Assembly: GCF_015207375.1 (NCBI RefSeq)
Contig: NZ_JADEWY010000076.1
Coordinates: forward strand, 1 to 33,871
Direction: 5' to 3'
DNA length: 33,871 nt
DNA from: Coleofasciculus sp. LEGE 07092
GTDB lineage: Bacteria > Cyanobacteriota > Cyanobacteriia > Cyanobacteriales > Coleofasciculaceae
The position numbers were made by a program, and so were the translations under genes. The notes beneath the pieces are model-generated. The model had not been told where the DNA came from. It saw nothing but the letters and a program-made list of their open reading frames with translations, and ran no database searches. Within the stretch, counting starts at the first letter, position 1, and the number at the start of each line of letters is the position of its first letter. This document shows, piece after piece, positions 15,763-23,806 of this stretch.

Positions 15763-17124
15763 CTACTCCAGACCTAAATCGCTCAGATACATCTCCACGC
15801 CAGCTCCACAATCGGGTAACGTGGCACAGACTGCCTTATGTTCCCATACCGCCGCTTCCAGTAAATCGGGTGGCACTTCTTGGGCATAATCACAGGAACC
15901 AATACCACAAGGTAGAGGTGCCCACAACCCTCCATCTCCCCGCTTGCACCGCATATTTTTCTGACCCTCAACTATCAGGTCAATGTCTTCGAGGATGGGA
16001 TGATAAACGGTCAACCCTAGGGAACGAATCAGAGCGATAATGCGATCGCGTTCTGTGGGTTGCAGCCAGCCTAACTTCACGGCTAAGGTTGCTCCAAACG
16101 CCATCCCCGTCGTCACCGCATGACCATGCATCAATTTCGCGGCGGGTTCATAGCGGGGGCTCCAAGTATGACCATAAGCGTGAGGTCGATCCTGATACGT
16201 CTCGAACATATTCGTTCCCTCATGCTTCATATAAGAGAACAATGCCCGATAGATGACTTCATCGGCGATTTTTGTCAACTCCTCGTCATCGCCCAGAGTC
16301 GCAAAGTGGGTTTCTACCAAGCGCGGCCCATACTCTTCCAGCAACTCAAACAAAACCTTGTCGTCAGTAACCGCCATCTTAATAATTTCCGCCATGCCAT
16401 TGCGGACATGACCCGTGGCGAGTGTGCGGAAGAAATTACGATCCACCAGCGTCAGCACTGGGGGGTGATAAGCACCAATGCTGTTCTTAAATTGTTTGCC
16501 ATTGGTACAGGTGCGCGGACTAGGACCAGCATCAATAGCCGCCACCACGGTTGTACCCACCATAATATAAGGGGTGCGGCGGTGCTGTAAGGCACAGGCT
16601 AATCCCGCGACATCACTGAGTACGCCCCCGCCGATAACGAGTACTGGCTCATTGCGAGAGACATCACAGCCGTCTTTTCCTAAGAATTCCAGCAGGCGAT
16701 GGACGGTTTCCGGCGTTTTGTCCGCTTCCCAAGCGCGACAGACACACATCTGAAGGGGGATTTCGTGCTTGTCAAAATACTGACGCACCGATTCCCCGTA
16801 CAAACTATCTACCGTTTCGTCGATGATGGCAACACACCGACCCCGGCTATTATAGATTTCAGCGAGGGTTGGGTTCGATGGGTCGAAGACGCCCTGGATT
16901 AACTTGACCTGTGCTGTCAGCGTGAAGGTTGCAGAAACTTCAAAGGAGCGACCATCATTTCCAGGAACGATTTCCCCAGAGCCTGTATACCACTCTGAGG
17001 TACGATACTTGGTTCCATGCTCTACCCCGATATTTTTGGTTTCCCGCGTCGGGTACGAGTTGATTAAATCTTCCCTGATAGTCTCAGTCAGCTCTGTTTG
17101 AGGGAGTGTGGTTTGTGGGTTCAT
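15763..17124 (-). CDS. mysA: Sedoheptulose 7-phosphate cyclase, MysA-type (DDGS) with divergent active-site loop
   Basis: First enzyme of the MAA pathway: a dehydroquinate-synthase-fold cyclase expected to make desmethyl-4-deoxygadusol from sedoheptulose 7-phosphate using NAD and a metal ion. The 453-aa length exceeds A. variabilis MysA (about 410) by a roughly 45-residue N-terminal extension. The NAD motif is 'VIGGGVLSDVAG' (163-174). E246 and K249 ('RNGMAEIIKM'), H319 ('HAYGHTWSP') and H333 ('LMHGHAV') fit the metal and substrate sites. E302 and A316 match the Glu254/Ala268 pair I associate with DDGS. However, the loop D198-A-G-P-S-P-R204 replaces the usual D-A-S/G-V-A-I-K, so the phosphate-loop Lys is Arg. 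This recalls the 2-epi-valiolone synthase branch. The ATG at 17124 follows a GGAGA ribosome site. Confidence 0.85.
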   Translation of the reverse strand: MNPQTTLPQTELTETIREDLINSYPTRETKNIGVEHGTKYRTSEWYTGSGEIVPGNDGRSFEVSATFTLTAQVKLIQGVFDPSNPTLAEIYNSRGRCVAIIDETVDSLYGESVRQYFDKHEIPLQMCVCRAWEADKTPETVHRLLEFLGKDGCDVSRNEPVLVIGGGVLSDVAGLACALQHRRTPYIMVGTTVVAAIDAGPSPRTCTNGKQFKNSIGAYHPPVLTLVDRNFFRTLATGHVRNGMAEIIKMAVTDDKVLFELLEEYGPRLVETHFATLGDDEELTKIADEVIYRALFSYMKHEGTNMFETYQDRPHAYGHTWSPRYEPAAKLMHGHAVTTGMAFGATLAVKLGWLQPTERDRIIALIRSLGLTVYHPILEDIDLIVEGQKNMRCKRGDGGLWAPLPCGIGSCDYAQEVPPDLLEAAVWEHKAVCATLPDCGAGVEMYLSDLGLE

Positions 17125-17331
17125 TGTAGTTCGGTCTCTCCTGTACTCAATGTTTGAGTAACGTTTTACGTGAAAGGTTGTAGATAGGAATCTAAGGAAT
17201 TCTCACCAAGGAAAAGAAATCCTGCCGGGGGATATATTCTTACGCAATTTGGCAATCAAGAGAGGAGAAGCTTAGTAGACACTAAAGTCTTCCAGTCTTC
17301 TCTTAACTTAACCAAAGCACAGTGATATTGG

Positions 17332-17356
17332 CTGGTTTTAGATTTGATAAAACCAG
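17332..17356. repeat. Perfect hairpin-forming inverted repeat in the mysA leader
   Basis: CTGGTTTTA (17332-17340) pairs with TAAAACCAG (17348-17356) around GATTTGA. On the + strand it is followed by TTTTT, which looks like a terminator, but no + strand gene precedes it. On the - strand it would lie in the predicted mysA 5' leader, about 210 bases before the start. Confidence 0.55.
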
Positions 17357-17397
17357 TTTTTGTCATCATTAGTCCTTATTTACTTCTGCCAAAATCT

Positions 17398-17426
17398 ACT
17401 ATAATTTGGCAAAAAATGACGGACAA
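17398..17426 (-). promoter_or_regulatory. Putative sigma-70-type promoter for the mys operon
   Basis: On the - strand, TTGTCC (17426-17421) and TATAGT (17403-17398) are separated by exactly 17 bases. This predicts a transcript starting near 17391 with a leader of about 267 bases before mysA. AATTTGGCAA overlaps the spacer. Sequence match only; AT-rich DNA produces chance hits. Confidence 0.35.
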
Positions 17427-17647
17427 CCACTGTCAGGCTAGCTGCTAAAAAAGCTCTACTGTAAGACAGCAAATAATAAATAAACAGCTTTTTAACTGAT
17501 GAACATTTTTCTGTCACATCTCATCAGAATAGCTGGTTATAAACTTCTGCCAAGCTACACGATACTTCTCCCAGCAGGCTCTGGGTAAAAAAAATTTTCA
17601 GATGCCAATTGGTACAAACTGAACAGATTTAGTCAGTAAAATGGTCT

Positions 17648-17821
17648 TTACTTGAATAAACTGCCTTTGAAACTTATCTTACGCCTCACCGCCGCTGTTG
17701 TTGCTAACCAATTGTCGGCGTAATCGGCAGGTTTCCATTTCAAAGTACAGCCGTGATTAACTAGCTGGTCTGGGTTTAGAGGTCTGAAGACTAATGCTGA
17801 TCTAAAATCTTGACTAATCAT
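17648..17821 (-). CDS. Possible small protein or gene remnant, 57 aa
   Basis: An ATG-to-TAA frame of 57 codons beginning MISQDFRSALVF and ending FKGSLFK. Composition is protein-like (Trp, Cys, His, charged residues; 'LKWKPADYADNWLATTAAV'), and its DNA is clearly more GC-rich than the flanking AT-rich DNA. There is no obvious ribosome site and I recognise no family. It points toward mysA, about 520 bp upstream of it. It may be a real small gene, a fragment of a lost gene, or chance. Confidence 0.3.
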   Translation of the reverse strand: MISQDFRSALVFRPLNPDQLVNHGCTLKWKPADYADNWLATTAAVRRKISFKGSLFK

Positions 17822-18142
17822 GAGTTTACTGCTGTTTGAGTTTAGCTTTTAGGCAATCTTCCAATCTCTTGGTAAAGACTTGACAGGAAAAATATATTGA
17901 TGAAGGGAAACGCTTTTTTGCAGGTAACGGTAGCAACCTTAGTTAACTCACGTTTGTTAGTTTACCCCTTGACGTTTCTTTTTTGACGTGAAGAAAAATA
18001 ACGATAAATTTAGTTCAAGGGATAATTGATAATTTTTATTAAAATCATTGACTAAAAAAAACAATTTAATGGTTTTTCTGGGGAAGTCAAGGTCTATCCC
18101 GTTACTAACCCAGGCAAAAAAAAAGAAACTTGGAGTATCAAT

Positions 18143-18910
18143 CTAAGCCATAGTCAACGACACCAGCTCATCCGCCATCTCAAAATTGGCAGTAACATTT
18201 TGCACGTCGTCAAGTTCGTCCAAGGCATCCATCAACTTCAAGAGCGATCGCGCGATATCCGGGTCAGTCACTTCTAGCGTATTCCCTGGAATCCAGCGCA
18301 GTTCAGCCTCGCTGACTGGCAAATCTTTATCCTGCAATGTTTGGTTCAGGGTTTCCAAATTGCTGACCTCGGTAAACACCTCCGCCACCTCCCCGTCTTC
18401 ATCCTCCAAAAGTTCGTAAGTCTCTGCTCCCCCTTCCAGGGATGCTTCGAGCAATTGCTCTTCCGCCACTGACCCTGCGAGAGTGACGACCCCTTTTTGT
18501 TCAAACATCCAGCTCACACAACCGGTTTCACCTAAATTGCCGCCATTCTTGGTAAATGCCTCTCGCAAATCGGCGGCGGTGCGGTTGCGATTGTCCGTAA
18601 GCGCTTCAATGAGAATAGCCACACCACCAGGACCGTAGCCCTCGTAGCGAATCTCTTCTAAGTTGTCGGTATCATTTCCCAACTGCCCCGAACCTTTAGC
18701 GATTGCTCGTTCGATATTGTCATTGGGAATTCCTGCTGCCTTTGCCTTTTCAATCGCTGTACGCAACCGAAAATTCCCTTCCGGGTCGGGAATACCGTGG
18801 CGAGCTGCCACAATAATCTCCCGCGATAGCTTGGCAAAGGTTTTGCCCTTAACCGCGTCAACTCTCGCTTTTTGGCGCTTAATATTCGCCCATTTACTGT
18901 GTCCTGCCAT
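18143..18910 (-). CDS. yebC: YebC/PmpR family protein (TACO1-like)
   Basis: The 255-aa protein starts with the family signature '[23 protein letters not shown]' (split over residues 1-23) and carries '[13 protein letters not shown]' and '[20 protein letters not shown]', as in all YebC proteins. Length is standard. Members have been described as transcription regulators and, more recently, as ribosome-associated factors that relieve stalling at proline-rich stretches. The ATG at 18910 is clear. Its 3' neighbour is the 1-kb region before mysA; whether transcription reads through is unknown. Confidence 0.93.
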   Translation of the reverse strand: MAGHSKWANIKRQKARVDAVKGKTFAKLSREIIVAARHGIPDPEGNFRLRTAIEKAKAAGIPNDNIERAIAKGSGQLGNDTDNLEEIRYEGYGPGGVAILIEALTDNRNRTAADLREAFTKNGGNLGETGCVSWMFEQKGVVTLAGSVAEEQLLEASLEGGAETYELLEDEDGEVAEVFTEVSNLETLNQTLQDKDLPVSEAELRWIPGNTLEVTDPDIARSLLKLMDALDELDDVQNVTANFEMADELVSLTMA

Positions 18911-19017
18911 AGCGTCCTATACGGAAGCACTTTAAAATCATGCTTCTTAGGGTAGCTTGGGAGACTGGGCAACTTCAACCAATCAGCTCAACTGCAAGAA
19001 GCCCCGCACCAAAATCT

Positions 19018-19113
19018 TCAGAGTCCCTGGGTACTAATCAGTTCATAGCCTCGGTTACAGATTTCCTGTGCTGAGGCTGTATCGCGATCAACTTCATATT
19101 TACATTCTGGACT
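19018..19113 (-). pseudogene. Decayed C-terminal fragment of an IS200/IS605-type TnpB (OrfB)
   Basis: Reading the - strand gives a 31-residue tail ending in a stop: 'SPECKYEVDRDTASAQEI' followed by 'CNRGYELISTQGL'. This is the zinc-finger end plus RuvC-III 'DRD-x-A-A' region and 'NRG' terminus of TnpB/OrfB proteins. The first Cys of the PEC pair is now Ser. Nothing TnpB-like continues upstream before the kinase gene ends (19136), so the rest has been lost. It lies in a 225-bp gap between yebC and the kinase gene. Confidence 0.6.
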
Positions 19114-19135
19114 GCTATAGTTCCCCCACACCCCC

Positions 19136-20410
19136 TCAAAAGTTAAGAAAAGTGACTTTTCCCACCCCCATCGCTAATCGGGCTGTACCATAAGCCGCCG
19201 CCGTGTGAGTCGATGGCACAACCGGAACCTGAAGCTGACGCTCTCGAATAGCTGTCCAAGTCAGATTTTTTGCCCCACCCCCAGCCGTGTACACACTGGT
19301 GAGTGAGGTTGCCCCTAGCTGTTGTAATAACTGATATCCCCGTGCCTCAATACGCGCTATGCTTTCGAGCAAGCCGTGGAGAAATTCAACAGGTTGGGCA
19401 GGTTTGGGTTCTAGTCGGGGGGGGAAATGAGGGTCGTTGATAGGAAAGCGATCGCCAGGTTTGAGTAAGGGATAATAATCTAAGGGACTTTCCTGCTGAG
19501 GGTCAATTTGGCGGCTGAGGTGATCGAGTTCGGTATCACTGAAAAACTGCCGTAGCACCGTCCCACCCGTATTTGACGCCCCACCCGTCAGCCACAAATC
19601 CCCCAGTCGGTGAGAATAGATTCCGTAACGGGCATCCTCGACGCGAGTATGACTCAAAAGCTTTAGCACTAAAGTAGAACCAAGGGACGTTACCGCCTCA
19701 CCGGGATGCTGAACACCACTGGCGAGAAAGGCAGCAATACTATCGGTAGTGCCAGTACACACTAAGCAGTCTTGCCGCAACCCCAAATGACGGGCAACCT
19801 CTGGAGTAACTTCACCCACCGGCGTTCCAGGGGCAAGGACTTGGGGTAGTATCGGTACAATCGGTAACTGCGCCATCCAAGCGGGATAATCTAATTGTTC
19901 CGGTTCGTAACCCAGCTTTAGGGCGTTATGATAGTCGCTAATTCCCAATTGACCGTGCAACAGAAATGCTAACCAGTCTGCTTGATGCAGGAAATAATGA
20001 TTTTGAAGAGTTAAGTTTGAATTTTCAATGAACCACAGGAGTTTGGCAAGACTGGATGTTGCGCTCATTACCACAGAATTGGGAGTCGCAATTTCCCTTA
20101 ATTGGTCTATTAAAGCAACTCCCCGCCCATCATTGTAGAGGATGGGTGACTCAACAAGATTGCCGTTGCGATCGCACAGTAGTACTGTGCCAGACGTACC
20201 ATCAATAGCGATACGGGTAATTTGCTTTCGCATTTCCTGGGGAATCTTCTCGACTAGAGTCAATAACGCCCTCTGCCAAGTTTTCGCCCAATCGGTAGCG
20301 GCTGAGGCTTCAAAGGGATACTCAGCTTCGGCTTGAACTGTACCTGCACCGTCAATCACCACCGCCCGTGCGCCAGAGGTGCCAAAATCCATGCCGAGGT
20401 AGAGGCTCAT
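19136..20410 (-). CDS. FGGY-family carbohydrate kinase, probably D-ribulose kinase
   Basis: The 424-aa kinase has the actin-like ATPase fold of the FGGY family. The phosphate-1 loop is 'GMDFGTSGARAVVID' at residues 6-20, with 'IAIDGTSGTVLLCD' near 67-80, 'VCTGTTDSIAAFLASG' in the middle, and the adenosine loop 'VYTAGGGAKNLTW' near the C-terminus. It is shorter than bacterial xylulokinases (about 480-500 aa). It resembles the cyanobacterial/plant group for which D-ribulose kinase activity has been reported (Synechococcus and Arabidopsis XK-1). It would phosphorylate free ribulose in the cytoplasm. A perfect 14-bp palindrome lies just before its start codon. Confidence 0.82.
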   Translation of the reverse strand: MSLYLGMDFGTSGARAVVIDGAGTVQAEAEYPFEASAATDWAKTWQRALLTLVEKIPQEMRKQITRIAIDGTSGTVLLCDRNGNLVESPILYNDGRGVALIDQLREIATPNSVVMSATSSLAKLLWFIENSNLTLQNHYFLHQADWLAFLLHGQLGISDYHNALKLGYEPEQLDYPAWMAQLPIVPILPQVLAPGTPVGEVTPEVARHLGLRQDCLVCTGTTDSIAAFLASGVQHPGEAVTSLGSTLVLKLLSHTRVEDARYGIYSHRLGDLWLTGGASNTGGTVLRQFFSDTELDHLSRQIDPQQESPLDYYPLLKPGDRFPINDPHFPPRLEPKPAQPVEFLHGLLESIARIEARGYQLLQQLGATSLTSVYTAGGGAKNLTWTAIRERQLQVPVVPSTHTAAAYGTARLAMGVGKVTFLNF

Positions 20411-20417
20411 AAGCGAT

Positions 20418-20431
20418 TATTTGATCAAATA
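20418..20431. promoter_or_regulatory. 14-bp perfect palindrome just upstream of the sugar kinase gene
   Basis: TATTTGATCAAATA is self-complementary over 14 bases and ends 7 bases before the start codon of the divergent-facing (- strand) kinase gene. Position over the ribosome site or early leader fits an operator, but no regulator gene is next to it. Confidence 0.35.
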
Positions 20432-20617
20432 GTTTTTAGGTTGAAAACTTCCAGACGGAAGGTATAACGAAATTAGCGATCGCTACTCTGCAAAAACGAG
20501 GCAAGTAACACAACAGCAATGCTACACCCTCACTCTTCAATCATTAATTATACTTCCTTTTTTATTTCATTTTCGTTTAAGTCCCACTAATACTAGAATC
20601 GCAAAGTTGGCTTACGT

Positions 20618-21385
20618 CTATTGATGTAAGGGCTTCAGTAGGTCTGCTATTTCCCGGTTCAATGCTTCGTATCCTGCGGAATTAATATGTAATAAATCCT
20701 GGGTATAATTTAATTTAGTTTTACCATTTATTCCTAAAATTTTATAAGCATCAAAAACAATAATCCTGTCTCCTTTCAAAGAGTGTACATAGGTATTCAC
20801 TTCTTCAATATCCTGCTCGATGTTCGGGATACTTTGCCAGCGAATTCGCTCTTTTAGGGGTAAATTTCCTCTGCCGATAGGAAAAATTGTAGATACAATA
20901 ACGGTGGCTCCCAAGTTTTGAGATTTTTCGGCAATTCTGCGAATGTTATCTTTACAGGCTTCAACAATATCTGTTCGAGTCTTGGGCGGTAAGGGCAGCA
21001 TTCTTAAATCGTTGATTCCTACCTGTACGATAATCACATCTGGTTGCAAATAGCTGACATGATAATCAAATCGCAAAAAGGCTTGCGCTGATGTTTCTCC
21101 AGAAATACCGCGATTGATAAACTGGAAATTACTTACCTTGGGTTTTCGCCAAGCGCTCGCTCTTGAATCTCCGAAAAACACTACCGTTGTTTTCTCCGTG
21201 TCTATTGAAGCTGTTTGGATAGAATCTTGACTGTATCGGTGCAAGTTTACTGGATCTAATTTCACTGCATTAGTGGATAAATAGTAATCCATGGCTTTAT
21301 CAAAAATAAAGGCATTTAAAATTAAGGAAGTAGTAAGTATTAAAGTTAAGAGTAAAACAAGTTTATGTTTGAAAAAAACTCTCAT
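20618..21385 (-). CDS. Membrane-anchored or secreted SGNH/GDSL hydrolase
   Basis: The 255-aa protein begins with a positively charged end and a hydrophobic helix (about 8-28), which is an N-terminal anchor or signal. The SGNH blocks are present: block I 'VVFFGDSRAS' (Ser74 nucleophile), block II Gly in 'NRGISGET', block III 'VGINDLR' (Asn125), and block V 'DLLHINSAGY' with D230 and H233. It most likely is an esterase/acetylhydrolase acting on glycans or lipids outside the cytoplasm; the substrate cannot be read from sequence. It is divergent from the small + strand gene at 21564. Confidence 0.85.
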   Translation of the reverse strand: MRVFFKHKLVLLLTLILTTSLILNAFIFDKAMDYYLSTNAVKLDPVNLHRYSQDSIQTASIDTEKTTVVFFGDSRASAWRKPKVSNFQFINRGISGETSAQAFLRFDYHVSYLQPDVIIVQVGINDLRMLPLPPKTRTDIVEACKDNIRRIAEKSQNLGATVIVSTIFPIGRGNLPLKERIRWQSIPNIEQDIEEVNTYVHSLKGDRIIVFDAYKILGINGKTKLNYTQDLLHINSAGYEALNREIADLLKPLHQ

Positions 21386-21563
21386 TATTCCTGCGATCGG
21401 TTAACTCCGTTCAGAATGACACAATACCATCTCAAGTTATCATTCTTGGTTCAGAACTCAGAATTCTAGGTAATGTCAGGATGAGTGTGGGGTCTTACCC
21501 ATATCCCCCAAATTAGTAAAACAAACCATAGTAGAAGTGTTGGGTCTATACCTTACTACTCTG

Positions 21564-21779
21564 ATGCAAGTTCCAGTTAAACTTCTACCAGGTGCACTCT
21601 CTGAGCTATACGCTCAAGCTACCATCTCTGGCAAGATTACAAAGGCGGATCGATACGGGCTAATGGCAGCATTGCTAGATGATTCCCTGACGGATGAAGA
21701 ACAAGAGTCCGTTGAGCGGTTGCTGTATTCTCTGCAACGGGGGCGCATGAAAATAGTGGATGAAATTTCGGCGCTTTGA
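21564..21779 (+). CDS. Small conserved-type cyanobacterial hypothetical protein, 71 aa
   Basis: Starting at the ATG at 21564 (MQVPVKLLPG), the protein is soluble and largely helical, with 'SELYAQATISGKITKADRYGLMAALLDDSLTDEEQ' spanning most of it (split around residues 12-47) and 'VERLLYSLQRGRMKIVDEIS' at the end. I know of similar short proteins in cyanobacteria but not their function. A GTG start 27 bases upstream (21537) would add MLGLYLTTL; I chose the ATG because the extension is not family-like. It lies 104 bp before menD on the same strand. Confidence 0.75.
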   Translation: MQVPVKLLPGALSELYAQATISGKITKADRYGLMAALLDDSLTDEEQESVERLLYSLQRGRMKIVDEISAL

Positions 21780-21883
21780 TTTGAGGGAACTGTTGCTGTA
21801 GAGATGGCTCCAATCAACGTCTAACTTTGTCAAACTTAGGCAATTAAGCTACTGTACAGCTTGCCCTCGTTTTCTCCGTTTCG

Positions 21884-23710
21884 ATGCCCATTGATTTTCG
21901 CAACACCAATACCGTCTGGGCTTCCATCCTGGCGGAAACCCTGACACGTTTGGGATTGACTACAGCCATTATCTGTCCGGGTTCGCGTTCCACCCCTTTA
22001 ACGGTTGCCTTTGCCCAACAGAGTCAGATAGAAGCTATTCCAGTACTTGATGAACGCTCGGCTGGCTTTTTTGCTTTGGGGCTTGCTCGCAAATCCGGCT
22101 TGCCCGTGGCGCTGGTTTGCACTTCGGGGACGGCGGGTGCTAATTTCTATCCAGCCGTGATTGAAGCCAAAGAAAGCCGAGTACCCTTATTAGTGTTGAC
22201 TGCTGATCGTCCTCCAGAGCTGCGAGATTGTCATTCTGGGCAAACGATTGACCAAGTGAAATTGTATGGCAATTATCCCAACTGGCAAACCGAGTTAGCT
22301 GTACCCTCCCTGGAAATGGGGATGCTGAGATACCTGCGGCAAACTTTGATCTATGCTTGGGAGCGATCGCTCTTTCCGGTTCCCGGTTCAGTCCATCTTA
22401 ACCTGCCCTTCCGCGATCCTCTCGCTCCTATACCCCAATACGATACCGAAACCCTACAATCCCAATTTCAACCCGCAGAATTCTTCGCTGCTATCTCCCC
22501 TACCTTCCCACTCCCCACTCCCGTTCGGCTGATCGCTCACGGCGAAGCCCATTCCCTACTCCCCATTCCCTACCCAGAATGGCAGCAATGCCCGCAAGGT
22601 ATTATTATTGTCGGTTTGGCTCAACCTCAACACCCCAAGGAGTATTGTGGCGCGATCGCTCAATTATCCAAAGCGTTAAGATTTCCTGTATTAGCGGAGG
22701 GACTCTCACCTCTGAGAAACTATGCCCAAGTCAACCCTTATTTAATTTCCACCTACGACTTAATCCTGCGCAACCGACAACTCGCTCAACAATTAGCACC
22801 AGCCCTGGTGATTCACATCGGTGAGCTACCAACGAGTAAGGAATTGCGTCTCTGGTTAGATGAATACCAACCCCGACGCTGGATTATCGACTCCAGTCAC
22901 CACAACTTAGACGCCCTCCATGGCAAAACGACTCATCTGCGGATGTCGGTAGAAGCTTTGGTGGCAACGGATTGGGTAACGGATGTAACGGATGAGGGAG
23001 GAAGCTGGAAAGCTGGGGAGCTGGGGAGCATTGTGTCAATTCCCAATTACCTGCAACAGTGGTGTGAGGCGGAAGCGAAGGTAAGGGCGACAGTTGATCA
23101 GGAAATGGCGGCGATGAAGCAGTTATTTGAAGGTAAAGCGGCTTGGTTGCTTTCTCAATGCTTGCCTCCTGGCACTCCGCTATTTATTGCTAACAGTATG
23201 CCGGTGCGGGATGTTGAGTTCTTTTGGGTTCCAGGCAATACGGGGGTGCAACCTTGGTTTAATCGGGGGGCGAATGGTATTGACGGTACTTTATCAACGG
23301 CTTTGGGTATCGCTCATCGCCATCAGAGTTCGGTGATGCTGACAGGGGATTTAGCGCTGTTGCATGATACCAATGGTTTTTTGCTGAAAAATAAGATTGT
23401 AGGTCACTTAACTATTGTTTTAATCAATAATAATGGTGGCGGTATTTTTGAGATGCTGCCTATTTCTAAGTTTGACCCACCATTTGAAGAATTTTTTGCT
23501 ACACCCCAAGCTGTTAATTTTGCTCAATTGTGCCTTACTTATGGAGTAGAACACCAGCTCATTGAGTCTTGGGAGCAATTGAAGCAACGGTTAAATACAC
23601 TACCCAGCACAGGTATCCGGGTGTTGGAGTTGCAAACGAACCGCAAGGCGGATGCTCGCTGGCGTCATGAGTATTTGGGTAAATTGGCTGCGGGTATTGG
23701 TGAGTTTTGA
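21884..23710 (+). CDS. menD: SEPHCHC synthase (MenD), phylloquinone pathway
   Basis: Thiamine-diphosphate enzyme that joins isochorismate and 2-oxoglutarate in naphthoquinone synthesis. In cyanobacteria the product feeds phylloquinone for photosystem I. 'CPGSRSTPLTVAF' (31-43), 'GFFALGLARKSGLPVALVCTSGT' (about 61-83), 'TADRPPELRDCHSGQTIDQ' and the ThDP/metal region 'GDLALLHDTNGFL' to 'INNNGGGIFEMLP' (488-527) are diagnostic. At 608 aa it is somewhat long. Two stretches look inserted and derive from interspersed-repeat DNA: residues about 207-230 and about 370-385. Both keep the frame and lie outside the recognised catalytic motifs. Confidence 0.92.
   Translation: MPIDFRNTNTVWASILAETLTRLGLTTAIICPGSRSTPLTVAFAQQSQIEAIPVLDERSAGFFALGLARKSGLPVALVCTSGTAGANFYPAVIEAKESRVPLLVLTADRPPELRDCHSGQTIDQVKLYGNYPNWQTELAVPSLEMGMLRYLRQTLIYAWERSLFPVPGSVHLNLPFRDPLAPIPQYDTETLQSQFQPAEFFAAISPTFPLPTPVRLIAHGEAHSLLPIPYPEWQQCPQGIIIVGLAQPQHPKEYCGAIAQLSKALRFPVLAEGLSPLRNYAQVNPYLISTYDLILRNRQLAQQLAPALVIHIGELPTSKELRLWLDEYQPRRWIIDSSHHNLDALHGKTTHLRMSVEALVATDWVTDVTDEGGSWKAGELGSIVSIPNYLQQWCEAEAKVRATVDQEMAAMKQLFEGKAAWLLSQCLPPGTPLFIANSMPVRDVEFFWVPGNTGVQPWFNRGANGIDGTLSTALGIAHRHQSSVMLTGDLALLHDTNGFLLKNKIVGHLTIVLINNNGGGIFEMLPISKFDPPFEEFFATPQAVNFAQLCLTYGVEHQLIESWEQLKQRLNTLPSTGIRVLELQTNRKADARWRHEYLGKLAAGIGEF
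22509..22564. repeat. Interspersed repeat inserted in the menD coding sequence (copy 1)
   Basis: CCCACTCCCGTTCGGCTGAT continues into CGCTCACGGCGAAGCCCATT and a CCC-rich tail. A near-identical copy lies inverted at 33514-33564. It encodes 'TPVRLIAHGEAHSLLP' in MenD. Confidence 0.8.
23002..23029. repeat. AGCTGGGG tandem repeat inside menD
   Basis: AGCTGGAA-AGCTGGGG-AGCTGGGG-AGC is an 8-bp tandem repeat typical of intergenic cyanobacterial DNA, here read as 'GSWKAGELGS' in MenD. Confidence 0.65.
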
Positions 23711-23806
23711 GGGTTACAGAACTATACTAATATCCCCCCAACTCCTAAGCAGGGAGGTAGGAGAAGGTTGACTCTTCAGTTGCTATAAGTCCCGCTAAGT
23801 AATGTC

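Larger units (their letters stand above)
17125..18142. other. 1-kb AT-rich region upstream of the mys operon
   Basis: This contains the putative mys promoter (17398-17426), a 9-bp-arm hairpin (17332-17356), TTTGGCA/TGCCAAA motifs, repeated ACTTCTGCCAA strings and one 57-codon open frame (17648-17821). It is much longer than other gaps here, and its base composition changes at about 17680-17770, where it is more GC-rich and coding-like. The stretch 17830-18140, downstream of yebC on the - strand, is AT-rich and shows no recognisable gene. Confidence 0.6.

Noticed and set aside
17332..17361. Hairpin plus TTTTT as a + strand terminator
   Set aside because: No + strand gene precedes it within 9 kb; it is better viewed as a leader or operator element of the - strand operon.
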